The position numbers and the translations under genes were made by a program. From positions 186,001 to 250,000 of the forward strand of contig NZ_RZNZ01000001.1 in NCBI RefSeq assembly GCF_008698145.1: a stretch of 64,000 nt of DNA. The letters run 5' to 3'. The DNA is from Bifidobacterium vespertilionis. Its GTDB lineage: Bacteria; Actinomycetota; Actinomycetes; Actinomycetales; Bifidobacteriaceae. Each line of letters begins with the position of its first letter. Positions within the stretch are counted from its first letter, which is position 1. The notes under the pieces are model-generated. The model saw only the letters and a program-made list of their open reading frames with translations, had not been told where the DNA came from and did not search any database. Shown here piece after piece: positions 26,023 through 34,986 of this stretch.

Positions 26023-26336
26023 GCCATCCGATTTGCTCATTCTGGAGCTTGTTTTCATCAGAATGAGCGAATCCATTGCGGTGGAGCCCGTTTTGGGCCA
26101 GTAAGGCAATGGATCTGCTCACTTTGCGCAGCGTGAGCCACAAAGTGAGCAAATCCGATGTTCCGCACCCCGGATTCGGCCCCGGATTCGGGTTCCACGG
26201 CAATGAATCCGCTCATTCTGCGTGATTGAATCCTCAGAGTGAGCGGATCGGATGTGTGCCACGCGAAATCGGCCGGTCAGCCATCCGATTCGCTCATTCT
26301 GCGCTGTGCGGGTCGCAAAGTGAGCGGATCGGATGC
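26023..26336. repeat. Four tandem hairpins of the CATCGGATCCGCTCATTCTG family
   Basis: Hairpins at 26023-26079, 26105-26160, 26199-26256 and 26280-26336 each have 20-22-base arms built on CCATCCGATT(C/T)GCTCATTCTG and its complement, around a loop of exactly 14 bases. Loop sequences differ while arms are conserved, and arm variants are compensated in places. The elements fill the 368-base gap between the convergent response-regulator gene and the membrane-protein gene. I see no gene here. Confidence 0.85.
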
Positions 26337-26357
26337 GTGATGAACGCTGCCGGAGCG

Positions 26358-26780
26358 CTACCGGATTTCCAGCGTGGCCCACACGCCAAGGGTCGCATCG
26401 CTCAGCATGTTCTGGATGGCGTCGCGCTCGGCGTCGGTGGCGTATGTGATGCGCAGGTATCCGAGTTGGTCGGCCTGTCCGGTATGTTCGGATTGCCCGT
26501 CCGAGGTTGGACAGTTCGCTCGGATGGGTTCGACGGTGACGTCCGAGCCCGCACCCACGGAGCGGATGCGCTGGATGACGTCGGCGTGGTCCGTCATCGC
26601 GGCTTGGACCTGATCATACGTGGTGAGACTGTTGCAGGGCACTTTATCTCCTTGCGCGAACGAGACGACGCCGGAAAGCACAAGGGCCAGCGCAACGAGA
26701 ACGGTTGCGAGGAACGCGCCGAGGGCGGCGAAAACGATGATGCGAGGTCTGCGGGTGTGTCTGTTGGTTTCTGGAGTCAT
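26358..26780 (-). CDS. Small membrane-anchored protein of unknown function
   Basis: This 139-residue protein has a basic N-terminus, one membrane segment (about residues 13-36) and an outside domain of about 100 residues. That domain holds two cysteines (KVPCNSL and RANCPTS) that could form a disulfide. AAGGA lies 7 bases before the ATG. I do not recognise the family. It is the last gene of a unit with a bacteriocin-type ABC ATPase and permease upstream, so an accessory, immunity or substrate-binding role in that system is possible but unproven. Confidence 0.6.
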   Translation of the reverse strand: MTPETNRHTRRPRIIVFAALGAFLATVLVALALVLSGVVSFAQGDKVPCNSLTTYDQVQAAMTDHADVIQRIRSVGAGSDVTVEPIRANCPTSDGQSEHTGQADQLGYLRITYATDAERDAIQNMLSDATLGVWATLEIR

Positions 26781-26854
26781 GTGATTTCCTTCATGCGGAT
26801 GAATTTCGTTTTGATGAATTGAAAGCGTTTGGGTATGCGAATGGCAGTATATCC

Positions 26855-27505
26855 TCATATATTGCGAACACCGACAGGATACGCTTGATCGCATGCCTCC
26901 ACCAGCACCGGATCATGCGTGGCCAGAACCACAGTCGCCCCGCGTTCCGCCCGCTCGCGCAGCAGTCCGATGATGTTGGCGCGGTTGCCGGCGTCGAGCG
27001 AGGCGGTGGGCTCGTCGGCCAGAATCACGGAGGCATTGCGGTAGATGGCCCGTGCGATGCCGAGCCGCTGCTTCTCGCCACCGCTCAGATGTGAAGCGAT
27101 CTCGCCTCCGCGTGATGCCAATCCTGTGAGCCCAAGTGCATTGCGGATGCGCCGACGGTCGCCGCCCACGGCCAAGCCGATCGCGTTGAGCCGCATACTG
27201 ACATTGAATGCCACGGTTTCCTCGTCCATGATGCCGTAATCCTGCAAGATGAACGCGGCCTTGTCCCTCCAGAACCCGCGGCGAAGTCGCTGGCTCCACC
27301 CGGTCGTATCAGTGCCGTCGATGGTCAGCGTGCCGCGGATCGGATCCTGCAACAGCCCGATGGTGCTGAGCAACGTGGTTTTGCCGCATCCGCTTGGACC
27401 GGTCAACGCGGTCATGGTGCCGGGGACCAGATTCAGATCGATGCCGCTGGCGATGGTTCGTCCGCCGATGCCGATCGCCAGATCACGGCAGATGATGGTG
27501 GTCAT
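26855..27505 (-). CDS. ABC transporter ATP-binding protein, bacteriocin-export type
   Basis: This 216-residue ATPase has Walker A GPSGCGKTT, the Q-loop stretch FILQDYGIMDEETVAFNV, signature LSGGEKQRLGIARA and Walker B VILADEPTASLD. The block after the Q-loop resembles the lactococcin-972 group of MacB/LolD-like ATPases. Downstream is a 139-residue membrane protein and upstream a seven-to-eight-segment permease, giving a three-gene export or immunity unit. It is divergent from a two-component system. Confidence 0.85.
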   Translation of the reverse strand: MTTIICRDLAIGIGGRTIASGIDLNLVPGTMTALTGPSGCGKTTLLSTIGLLQDPIRGTLTIDGTDTTGWSQRLRRGFWRDKAAFILQDYGIMDEETVAFNVSMRLNAIGLAVGGDRRRIRNALGLTGLASRGGEIASHLSGGEKQRLGIARAIYRNASVILADEPTASLDAGNRANIIGLLRERAERGATVVLATHDPVLVEACDQAYPVGVRNI

Positions 27506-27562
27506 GATGGATCCTTTCCATGGAATTATGATCGGGGTTTGACCAGGATTTCGATCGTGCGG

Positions 27563-29545
27563 CTACATCGTGCGTTCCGTGATTGAGTGGAACCGGCCGG
27601 CTACGGCCGTCCGATGGCAGCATGCGGAGAACGCCATCGCCAAGGCGGCGGCGAACAGAGTGACGCATACGAGCAAGGTGGCAGAGCCGAGCGGAGCGGC
27701 GGCGTCTCCCCCGCTGTGCAGCAGGACCAGCACACCGCAGACCATCGCCGCCACCACCGTCCCGAACAGGGTTTCCGCAAGGATCGTCGGGGCGGCGAGC
27801 CGAAGAGGCGCGTATCCGTTCAAAAGCAGCGGATAATCATGATCCGCGCGCAGGGTAGCGCGCACATCGGCGCCCACGAAGGCGACCATGGCGAATGCGG
27901 CGAGCAGCAGGATGATCGACGCCGCCCTCATCCATGCGAAATACGCGGCGAACTGCGCGCGCAGAATCTGATCCTCGGCGACGTACCGCACCGAGACCAT
28001 GCCGCTGAGTCCCAATCGGCCCACCTGCGCCCGGGTGGCGTTCAGACCCGTCAGGACGATGTTGCGCGAGGACAACGCCGGCACAAGAAAGCCGGAATCA
28101 GAGAAATCCGCCATATCCGGAACCACAATGAGCGTTGCGCGTTTGGGGAACAGCATCTCGTCGGAGCCGCCTTTGAGCAAGGGCACGGCCACGCCATCTA
28201 CCGCGTAGCAACGCGATTCGGCCGTCAGATGGCGGGCCGCCGCATCGTTCCTGGCCCAGGCGGCGAATTGGCCGATCGTTTCCGCGGCCTGTTCGGGCAG
28301 CTCGGCGTTGGCGATCGGCCGGATGCCGGCTGTGGCGTCTGGGTTGATGCCGATCAGGTCCAGCCACGACCGGGTCACGATCCCGGTTACAGCATCGGCA
28401 TCCTGCCCATCCAAGAACGCGTACGACAGCGCCGCATCTCCCTGCTCCTCCATCGTGCGCACCAACTCGGCGGCTTTCGCGTCCATATCGGTTCGATCAG
28501 GCCCGAACGCAGTGGAAACGGAGACCTGATCGCGCAGCCTGCGCCATACGGATTGCTCGCGCGCCGATGCGGACGCCTCGCCGAATGCGGCCGCGGACGG
28601 GGCGATGACAACAAGCACCGCGATGAATGCCATGGCCTTGACCAGCACGGAGGCGCGCAGCAATCCACGGGGCATGGGCCGGCGGCTGGCGATCATGCGG
28701 GCGGACGGCCAGCACAGTGCCGCAACAGCGATCTCGAACACCAGCAGGGAGCCGAAGACCATCGCCTCAAACAGCAGCATCACCCGCAGCAGATACGGCA
28801 CGAACACGGCGCCGCGCAGTGCCAGCACAGCCAGCATGGCAACCGCATCCGCCACTGCGGCGACGGCCAGCATGGGAGACATCAGCCCCATCGCATCGTC
28901 GAACTGGATCTTCCATCCGGGAACGCCGGCCAGCACCCGCAACGCGCGCGACCGGGCCTTGAAGGACAGCCAGAACAGCGCCAGCACGGCCATCAAAGCC
29001 ACCGTCGCGCCAATGGCCACGCGGAAGGCGGACTGCCCCAGCAACATGCGCAGATCGCCTTCCATACCATCGCTGCCGTATTCCAATCGCACGCCCGTTC
29101 CGGCTGCCCATGCGTCGAACGCCGATCGCGTCACGCCGTCCCATCTGCCGCACACCAGATACTGTCCGTTCGCCGACGCGCTGTCCAATCGATCCATGCC
29201 GGCGATCCTGCCATCGGGCAGCGAGCCGAACCGGCGAATCGACGACCCCGGCTCCAAACCATACAGTGCGGTGCCGGGCAACGGCACGAACACCTGCGCA
29301 TCGGTGCCGCGTTCCATATCGGGCACGATTTTCACCAGTCCCAGATTCAGTGCAGCATTGCGTTCCTCCAGCTGCCGGAATACCTCGGCGTCGTCCATTC
29401 CATCGGGCGCTGCCACGCTTACCACGGCCGTGGGATGCAGCTCCTGCGGCAGGGAACGGTCGTGCAGATCGCACAGCACCCAGGCAAGGAACACGGCAAC
29501 CGAGCAGATGAGCGCGGACGACGCCATCAGCAATCTGCGATGCAT
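27563..29545 (-). CDS. ABC transporter permease, bacteriocin-associated type (DUF1430-like)
   Basis: This 660-residue membrane protein has a signal-anchor-like N-terminus (MHRRLLMASSALICSVAVFL) and an extracellular region. Membrane segments follow near residues 185-340, then a second outside region, and three further segments at the C-terminus. The order fits FtsX/MacB-like permeases and the DUF1430 bacteriocin-associated group. AAGGGG lies 6 bases before the ATG chosen; a longer upstream frame is only antisense to the regulator promoter. It heads the operon with the ATPase and small membrane protein. Exact export substrate is unknown. Confidence 0.75.
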   Translation of the reverse strand: MHRRLLMASSALICSVAVFLAWVLCDLHDRSLPQELHPTAVVSVAAPDGMDDAEVFRQLEERNAALNLGLVKIVPDMERGTDAQVFVPLPGTALYGLEPGSSIRRFGSLPDGRIAGMDRLDSASANGQYLVCGRWDGVTRSAFDAWAAGTGVRLEYGSDGMEGDLRMLLGQSAFRVAIGATVALMAVLALFWLSFKARSRALRVLAGVPGWKIQFDDAMGLMSPMLAVAAVADAVAMLAVLALRGAVFVPYLLRVMLLFEAMVFGSLLVFEIAVAALCWPSARMIASRRPMPRGLLRASVLVKAMAFIAVLVVIAPSAAAFGEASASAREQSVWRRLRDQVSVSTAFGPDRTDMDAKAAELVRTMEEQGDAALSYAFLDGQDADAVTGIVTRSWLDLIGINPDATAGIRPIANAELPEQAAETIGQFAAWARNDAAARHLTAESRCYAVDGVAVPLLKGGSDEMLFPKRATLIVVPDMADFSDSGFLVPALSSRNIVLTGLNATRAQVGRLGLSGMVSVRYVAEDQILRAQFAAYFAWMRAASIILLLAAFAMVAFVGADVRATLRADHDYPLLLNGYAPLRLAAPTILAETLFGTVVAAMVCGVLVLLHSGGDAAAPLGSATLLVCVTLFAAALAMAFSACCHRTAVAGRFHSITERTM

Positions 29546-29696
29546 GGCATTCCCCTTCGTGACTTCGCCAAACGGTCCTGATCCCGAATTGGCCGCGGAT
29601 GGCCTCACCGTATGCGCATCCGGCTGCAGCCTCCAGTTCTGTCCCCCACCGTGTGACGGAACGTGCTCGCGCCGCCCGCGTGCGGATAATGGAAGC

Positions 29697-30398
29697 ATGA
29701 CGAAAGTGTTGCGCGTAAACGATGTTCCGATCCAGGTGGGCATGGTCGACAACGATGTGCTCACTCTGGGCGCATTGCGCGCGCTGCTGACGCGCATGGA
29801 GGGCATCCGCGTGGCATGGGTGACCGGGAACGGCGGCGACGCCATCGATTTGTGCCGCGATCCGCACAGCCGTCCGGACGTCCTGCTGGTGGACATGTCC
29901 ATGGAGCCGATGCCTGGAGCCGACGTGTGCGCGAGGATCCGTGGGGCCGGCCTCAAGGTGGGGCTGGTGTGCATCACCTCGTTCGCCCTGCGGACCTATG
30001 CGGCCGGCGCGGCGGGGGCGGGTGCCCAGGCCATCGTTTCGAAAACCGATCTGCCGGGCATCCATGACGCCATCGAATGCGCCGCGCGTGGACAGGCCAG
30101 TCCGTCGCCGGTGCCGGGCGTCACGTTCCACGATGTGGGGGTTGCGATCGACGCTCCCGATGTTGCCCATGCCGATCACGCCAATCAGACCGGGGCATGT
30201 CCGACCGGCATGCTGTCCGCGCGCGAGCTGCAGATCATCCGCATGCTCGCCGACGGCGTGGAGACCGACGGCATCTCCCGCGCGCTTTCGCTCAGCCGCT
30301 ACACCGTCGCCACCTACGTCCGACGGGCATGCGACAAGCTCGGAGCGCGCAACCGCACGCATCTGATCGCCCTGTGCGAACGCCGGGGGCTGCTGTGA
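29697..30398 (+). CDS. Response regulator, NarL/LuxR family
   Basis: In this 233-residue protein the receiver domain has the acidic pair DND at about residues 18-20 and phospho-acceptor Asp66 (LLVDMSMEPMPG), where the usual Pro after Met is displaced. The C-terminal LuxR helix-turn-helix reads LSARELQIIRMLADGV...YTVATYVRRACDKLG. GGAAG precedes the ATG closely. The stop overlaps the sensor-kinase start. It is divergent from the bacteriocin-type ABC unit, its probable target. Confidence 0.9.
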   Translation: MTKVLRVNDVPIQVGMVDNDVLTLGALRALLTRMEGIRVAWVTGNGGDAIDLCRDPHSRPDVLLVDMSMEPMPGADVCARIRGAGLKVGLVCITSFALRTYAAGAAGAGAQAIVSKTDLPGIHDAIECAARGQASPSPVPGVTFHDVGVAIDAPDVAHADHANQTGACPTGMLSARELQIIRMLADGVETDGISRALSLSRYTVATYVRRACDKLGARNRTHLIALCERRGLL

Positions 30399-31705
30399 GG
30401 ACTGGAATCGTGAGGACTTCAAACGGGGAACGCCCGGTGCTGGATTACCTTAGGGCCATCACGATTGCGGCCTGCGCGGGCCTGACGGCGGTGTTCGGCG
30501 CGGCGGCGATCATGGCCGGAGCCGTCACGCCGCCCTCCGCCGCTTTGCTCCTCGCCTCCTGCACGGTAATGATCGCCGCATACTGGCGTCCGATGGCCGC
30601 CGGCTATGCAAATGCGGCGCTGTGGATCTGCGCATGTCTGATTCCGCCGCTGTCCGCCGCCACCTTGCTGACGGCGTTGCCCGCCGCCGCAACCTGTATG
30701 CTCGCCACGCATCGCCATCCTCGACGAGGCGGCTGCATCGCGATCGTGCAGGTGCTGGCTCTGGCCGCGGGCGCGATGGCGGGAACGGTTACCGGCGGAT
30801 TCGGTGACGGGATGGAATCCGAGCCGACCGTTGGCGTTCTGCCGTTGGTGGTCTCCCCCTTGCTGGGGTTGCTCATGGCATGGTGGGAGCGGCTCGATCA
30901 TGCGCGCACCGCACAGCGGGAGCTCGAGGAGCGACGTCGCGCGATGGCCGAGCAGGATCGGCGCGCGCGGGCCGCCACGCGCATCCACGATCGCGTCACG
31001 AATCGGCTCGCCTATCTGATCCTGCGCATGGACAATGACCGCGCCGACTGGGAATCGGCGATGCCTGATGATGGCCGTCTGCTCGGGGAGTTGCGGGATT
31101 TGGCCGCCGTCGCACGCGATGCACTGGAGGAGACCCGCGGTGTGATCGACATCCTTGATGGCAATCGGCTGGCTGGAATTGATGAAAATGACGATGATTC
31201 CGAGAACGCTGAGCACTCAAATGTTATGAATGGCTCAGATGCCGATCCCCTTGGCGAAACGGCCATGCTGCGCGATCATCTGGCCGAAGCGGCGGACCGT
31301 CTCACCGCAATCGGATTCGATGTGGACGCGGGACTGGACGGCGCTTTGCCGGCAGGCTGTAACGTGGAAGCGATCGACGCACTGCACGATCTCATCGACG
31401 AGACCTGCAACAACATCGCCAAGCATGCGCGGCCGCACACCGCGTGCCGCATTTGCGTCATGATGCGTGGGGATACGGCGATGCTCGACTCGTGCAATGT
31501 TGTGGGCGACGGTCATACACAGGAGAGCATGAGCGCCGGCACCGGTCTGCATGCCAAAGCCGCGCAATTCCAACGGCTTGGAGGCACGATCGATCACACG
31601 ATCACGCGTGCCGAAGACGGAACCCCGCAATGGCGGCTCAGCGCGACTCTGCCCATCGGATCCGCTCACTTTGCCGTGCGCGATTCGCAGAATGAGCAAA
31701 TCTGA
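30395..31705 (+). CDS. Sensor histidine kinase, NarX type, with repeat-encoded C-terminus
   Basis: This 436-residue kinase starts at GTG, overlapping the response-regulator stop (GTGA); a second GTG five codons later has GAGGA upstream and is also possible. It has four to six membrane segments in the first 150 residues, then a degenerate HisKA_3 box with His198 (RIHDRVTNRLAYL) and an HATPase N-box DETCNNIAKHA. The last 18 codons (GSAHFAVRDSQNEQI) lie inside an intergenic hairpin repeat at 31652-31709. The natural gene end was therefore probably replaced or extended by the element. Confidence 0.85.
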   Translation: MRTGIVRTSNGERPVLDYLRAITIAACAGLTAVFGAAAIMAGAVTPPSAALLLASCTVMIAAYWRPMAAGYANAALWICACLIPPLSAATLLTALPAAATCMLATHRHPRRGGCIAIVQVLALAAGAMAGTVTGGFGDGMESEPTVGVLPLVVSPLLGLLMAWWERLDHARTAQRELEERRRAMAEQDRRARAATRIHDRVTNRLAYLILRMDNDRADWESAMPDDGRLLGELRDLAAVARDALEETRGVIDILDGNRLAGIDENDDDSENAEHSNVMNGSDADPLGETAMLRDHLAEAADRLTAIGFDVDAGLDGALPAGCNVEAIDALHDLIDETCNNIAKHARPHTACRICVMMRGDTAMLDSCNVVGDGHTQESMSAGTGLHAKAAQFQRLGGTIDHTITRAEDGTPQWRLSATLPIGSAHFAVRDSQNEQI

Positions 31706-31709
31706 TGTG
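31652..31709. repeat. CGGATC-family hairpin overlapping a kinase gene end
   Basis: Left arm CCCATCGGATCCGCTCACTTTG-like, 14-base loop, right arm CAGAATGAGCAAATCTGATG. It spans the stop codon of the sensor kinase (31703-31705) and has the same dimensions as the family members at 26.0-26.3 kb. Confidence 0.8.
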
Positions 31710-31731
31710 CGACGAGCGAAATATGTCTGCA

Positions 31732-31791
31732 GGCCATCGGATCTGCTCATTCTGCCCCGTAACCCGTGCAGAATGAGCGGATCCGATGGCC
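31732..31791. repeat. CGGATC-family hairpin, near-perfect copy
   Basis: Arms of 23 bases pair with a single mismatch around a 14-base loop; this is the best-preserved copy in the window. A lone left half-site, GGCATCGGATCCGCTCATTC, follows at 31815-31836 without a partner. Both lie between convergent genes. Confidence 0.85.
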
Positions 31792-31887
31792 AGCACGCCC
31801 ATTCGGCATGCCATGGCATCGGATCCGCTCATTCTGCGATCCGCCATTATGCACGGCGGGAAGCCAAAACCGCCGGAACCGGTGAGG

Positions 31888-34026
31888 CTACTTGCGCTTC
31901 TTCTTCTCGCGCACGTTCACGGAGATCTGGATGGGCGAGCCCTCGAATCCGAACTCCTCGCGCAGCGAACGTTCCAGGAAGCGGCGGTAGCCGTGCTCCA
32001 GGAAGCCGGTGGCGAAGACCACGAATCGCGGCGGGCGGTTCGACGCCTGGGTCGCGAACAGGATGCGGGGCTGCTTGCCACCGCGCAGCGGGTGCGGATG
32101 CTCGCCCTGGATGCGTCCCAGGAAGGCGTTGAGCTTGCCGGTGGGCACGCGCTTGTCCCACGAGTCAAGCGCCTGACGCATGGCGTTGGCCAGACGGTTG
32201 GTGTGCCAGCCGGTCTTCGCGGACAGGTTCACGCGCTGCGCCCAGGTGACGCGCTCGAATTCGGTCTTCCACAGTCGCTCAAGGCGCTGCTTGTCGAACT
32301 CATCCATGGCGTCCCACTTGTTGAACACCAGCACGATCGCGCGGCCGGCGTCCACGGCCTGGCTCATCACCTTGAGATCCTGATCGGAGATGGGCTCGGA
32401 GGCGTCGAACAGCACCAGGGCCAGTTCGGATCGCTCGAGCGCGGCCGTGGTGCGCAGCGACGAGTAGTACTCGGCGCCGGACAGCTTGTGCAGGCGTCGC
32501 TTGATGCCGGCCGTGTCGATGAACAGCCAGTCCTCGCCGTCGATGTCCACGATCTCGTCCACCGGATCACGCGTGGTGCCCGCCAGATCGTTGACCACGG
32601 AACGCTCCTGATGCGCCAGCTGGTTGAGTAGCGACGACTTGCCCACATTCGGGCGGCCGATCAGGGCCACGCGGCGAAGTCCGGTCGGGGTGAGCGTGCC
32701 GGAGGCGGTGTTCGCCTCGTCGAGCTTGCGCAGGGCCTCATCCAGCAGATCGCCCACGCCCCTGCCGTGCATGGCGGAGATGCCCATCGGCTCGCCCATG
32801 CCCAGCTTCCAGAAATCGGCGGTCAGATACTCGCTGGCGCCGTCGTCCACCTTGTTCACGGCGAGCGTGATCGGCTTGCCGCTGGAGCGCAACATCTTCA
32901 CGATGCGTTCGTCGCTGGCGGTCATGCCCACCTGGCCGTCCACCACGAGGATCACGGCGTCGGCGAGCCGCACGGCCACTTCGGCCTGATTGGCGATGGC
33001 CGAGTCGAGACCTTCCACATCGGTCTCCCAGCCGCCGGTGTCCACGAGCTTGAAGTCGCGGCCTGCCCATTCGGCGTCGTAGCTGATGCGATCGCGCGTC
33101 ACGCCCGGGGTGTCCTCCACCACGGCGGCGCGACGGCCCAGAATGCGGTTGACCAGCGTGGACTTGCCCACATTCGGGCGGCCGACCACGGCGATCACGC
33201 CCACGGCGCTTTCGCTGGGCGCGGAGTCCTCTTCGAAGTCGCCATGGCCTTCCACAAGCGCCTCGTCGGCCTCGTCCAGATCGTAGCCCTCGAGGTTGGC
33301 GGCGTACTGCTCGTAGGCCTGCTCCTCGAACGCATCCTCCACGAGCTTGGCGATCGCGTCGATGGTCTGCTCGAGCGTCATGTCCGAGTTGTCGATCGTG
33401 ACCACGCCGTCCGCGGCGGTGGTGAAGTTGGTGACCTTCGCATCCATCGCATCGCGCTTCGCCACGTCGTCGGCGCCCACATGGGCTCCGGAATCGGCGG
33501 CCTGACCGGCGCGACGGGCCTCGCGGACCTCCTCGCGGGCGGTCAGCAGCACGCGCACCTGGGCTTCGGGCGCCACCACGGTGGTGATGTCGCGGCCCTC
33601 GGCCACGATGCCCTCGCCGCCGGAATGCGATTCGGCGGAAGCCTCGCGGGCGATGAAAGCACGCTGGGCGGCGATGAGGATGCTGCGCACCGGCAGGATG
33701 CCGGAGACCACGGAGACATGCGCGGAGACCTCGGCGGAGCGGATCGCCTCGGAGATGTCCTCGCCATCGCAGGTCACCACGGGATGATCGGGATCGACGG
33801 AGATGTCGAAGTGATCATCCGTGAAGAACGCGCCCACCGTGGTGATGATGCGCTGCTCATCCGGCGTCTCGGCGTCGAGGTCGATGCCCTCGTGCAGGCA
33901 CCACCAGGCGCAGGCGCGGTACATCGCGCCCGTGTCCAGATAGGCCAGGCCATAGCGGCGGGCCAGCTCCTTGGAGACGCTGGACTTGCCGACGCCGGCC
34001 GGACCGTCGATGGCGACGGTGATCAC
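31888..34026 (-). CDS. cmk-der: Fused cytidylate kinase / ribosome-assembly GTPase Der
   Basis: In this 712-residue bifunctional protein, residues about 1-230 are cytidylate kinase (P-loop [33 protein letters not shown]), which makes CDP/dCDP. After an acidic linker come the two GTPase domains of Der/EngA, with GRPNVGKST and GRPNVGKSS loops and both NKxD motifs (NKVD, NKWD). A C-terminal KH-like domain ends in a basic tail. Der acts in 50S ribosome assembly. The start is GTG, overlapping the stop of the pseudouridine synthase gene by 4 bases with GGAGG upstream. The same fusion is known in bifidobacteria. Confidence 0.93.
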   Translation of the reverse strand: MITVAIDGPAGVGKSSVSKELARRYGLAYLDTGAMYRACAWWCLHEGIDLDAETPDEQRIITTVGAFFTDDHFDISVDPDHPVVTCDGEDISEAIRSAEVSAHVSVVSGILPVRSILIAAQRAFIAREASAESHSGGEGIVAEGRDITTVVAPEAQVRVLLTAREEVREARRAGQAADSGAHVGADDVAKRDAMDAKVTNFTTAADGVVTIDNSDMTLEQTIDAIAKLVEDAFEEQAYEQYAANLEGYDLDEADEALVEGHGDFEEDSAPSESAVGVIAVVGRPNVGKSTLVNRILGRRAAVVEDTPGVTRDRISYDAEWAGRDFKLVDTGGWETDVEGLDSAIANQAEVAVRLADAVILVVDGQVGMTASDERIVKMLRSSGKPITLAVNKVDDGASEYLTADFWKLGMGEPMGISAMHGRGVGDLLDEALRKLDEANTASGTLTPTGLRRVALIGRPNVGKSSLLNQLAHQERSVVNDLAGTTRDPVDEIVDIDGEDWLFIDTAGIKRRLHKLSGAEYYSSLRTTAALERSELALVLFDASEPISDQDLKVMSQAVDAGRAIVLVFNKWDAMDEFDKQRLERLWKTEFERVTWAQRVNLSAKTGWHTNRLANAMRQALDSWDKRVPTGKLNAFLGRIQGEHPHPLRGGKQPRILFATQASNRPPRFVVFATGFLEHGYRRFLERSLREEFGFEGSPIQISVNVREKKKRK

Positions 34027-34802
34027 AGACCCACCTCCTTGCTCAGGGAGCGCAGCTCGGGCTGGGACAGGACGCGGTAGGATCCGGGCTTGAGCTCGCC
34101 GAGCTTGATCGGACCGATCTGCGTGCGCACCAGACGGCGGACCGGGAAGCCGATGGCGCCGAAGATGCGGCGCACGATGCGGTTCTTGCCCGAGTGCAGC
34201 ACCACCTTGACCATGGTGAACTCGCGGGTCTGGTCGAGGATCGCGCAGCGGTCCAGCTTGATCCAGCCGTCGTCCAGCTGGACGCCTTGGGTGACCAGTC
34301 GGCGCGCGACCGTGCCGCTCAGCTTGCCTTCGACGGTGGCGACGTAGGTCTTCTCCACCTCGTACTTGGGGTGCATGACGTGCTGGCTCAGCTCGCCGTC
34401 GTTGGTCATGAGGATCAGGCCCTCCGACTCGTAGTCGAGGCGGCCCATGTGGAAGACGCGCTCGTACTTGTCTCCGATGATGTCGCGCAGCGTGTAGCGG
34501 CCCTTCGGATCCTCCATGGCGGACAGGACGCGGCGGGGCTTGTTGAGCGCCAGCGTGACGTGATTGCCGTTGAGGCGAACGCGGGAACCATCCACGCGCA
34601 CCTCCTGACGGCTCATGTCGACGCGCGTGCCCATTTCGGTGACGAGCTCGCCGTCCACCTCCACGCGGCCGTCCAGAATGATCTGCTCGCACTTGCGGCG
34701 CGATCCAAAGCCCGCCTGGGCCAGAATCTTCTGCAGGCGCTCGCCTTCGTTGTTACGGGATTCTTCTTGCGCATTGTTGGCGCGGGAATACTGATGTGGC
34801 AT
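34023..34802 (-). CDS. rluB: Ribosomal large-subunit pseudouridine synthase, RluB/RsuA family
   Basis: This 259-residue protein has an S4 RNA-binding domain ([20 protein letters not shown]) followed by the RsuA/RluB catalytic core. The catalytic Asp lies in [20 protein letters not shown]. It converts a uridine in 23S rRNA to pseudouridine; RluB is the expected actinobacterial member. The N-terminal tail is short and polar. GGGAG lies 4 bases before the ATG. It is coupled to cmk-der by a GTGA overlap, and scpA/scpB, common neighbours elsewhere, are absent here. Confidence 0.88.
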   Translation of the reverse strand: MPHQYSRANNAQEESRNNEGERLQKILAQAGFGSRRKCEQIILDGRVEVDGELVTEMGTRVDMSRQEVRVDGSRVRLNGNHVTLALNKPRRVLSAMEDPKGRYTLRDIIGDKYERVFHMGRLDYESEGLILMTNDGELSQHVMHPKYEVEKTYVATVEGKLSGTVARRLVTQGVQLDDGWIKLDRCAILDQTREFTMVKVVLHSGKNRIVRRIFGAIGFPVRRLVRTQIGPIKLGELKPGSYRVLSQPELRSLSKEVGL

Positions 34803-34986
34803 CGTTCTCCCAACGTGGCCGGGGCGCGGACCGTATGCCGCGCCGAATTCAAATAAAGCAGAATGATTGTAACGGCATCCGCGGACCAGTCCCTCCCGCG
34901 TGTCGAACCGGATCGATTGGAGCCAAGACGGGACTGCTAGACTCGGGAGGCGTCTATCCATATCCCAAGGCAAAGGAACAACGCAT

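Noticed and set aside
26023..26336. CRISPR array
   Set aside because: The repeats are inverted hairpins with 14-base loops and unequal gaps, not direct repeats with spacers, and no cas gene is near.
27587..29581. Long open frame on the plus strand opposite the bacteriocin-type permease
   Set aside because: It is antisense to a clear membrane protein, rich in Arg, His, Gln and Gly, and has no ribosome-binding site or recognisable domain.
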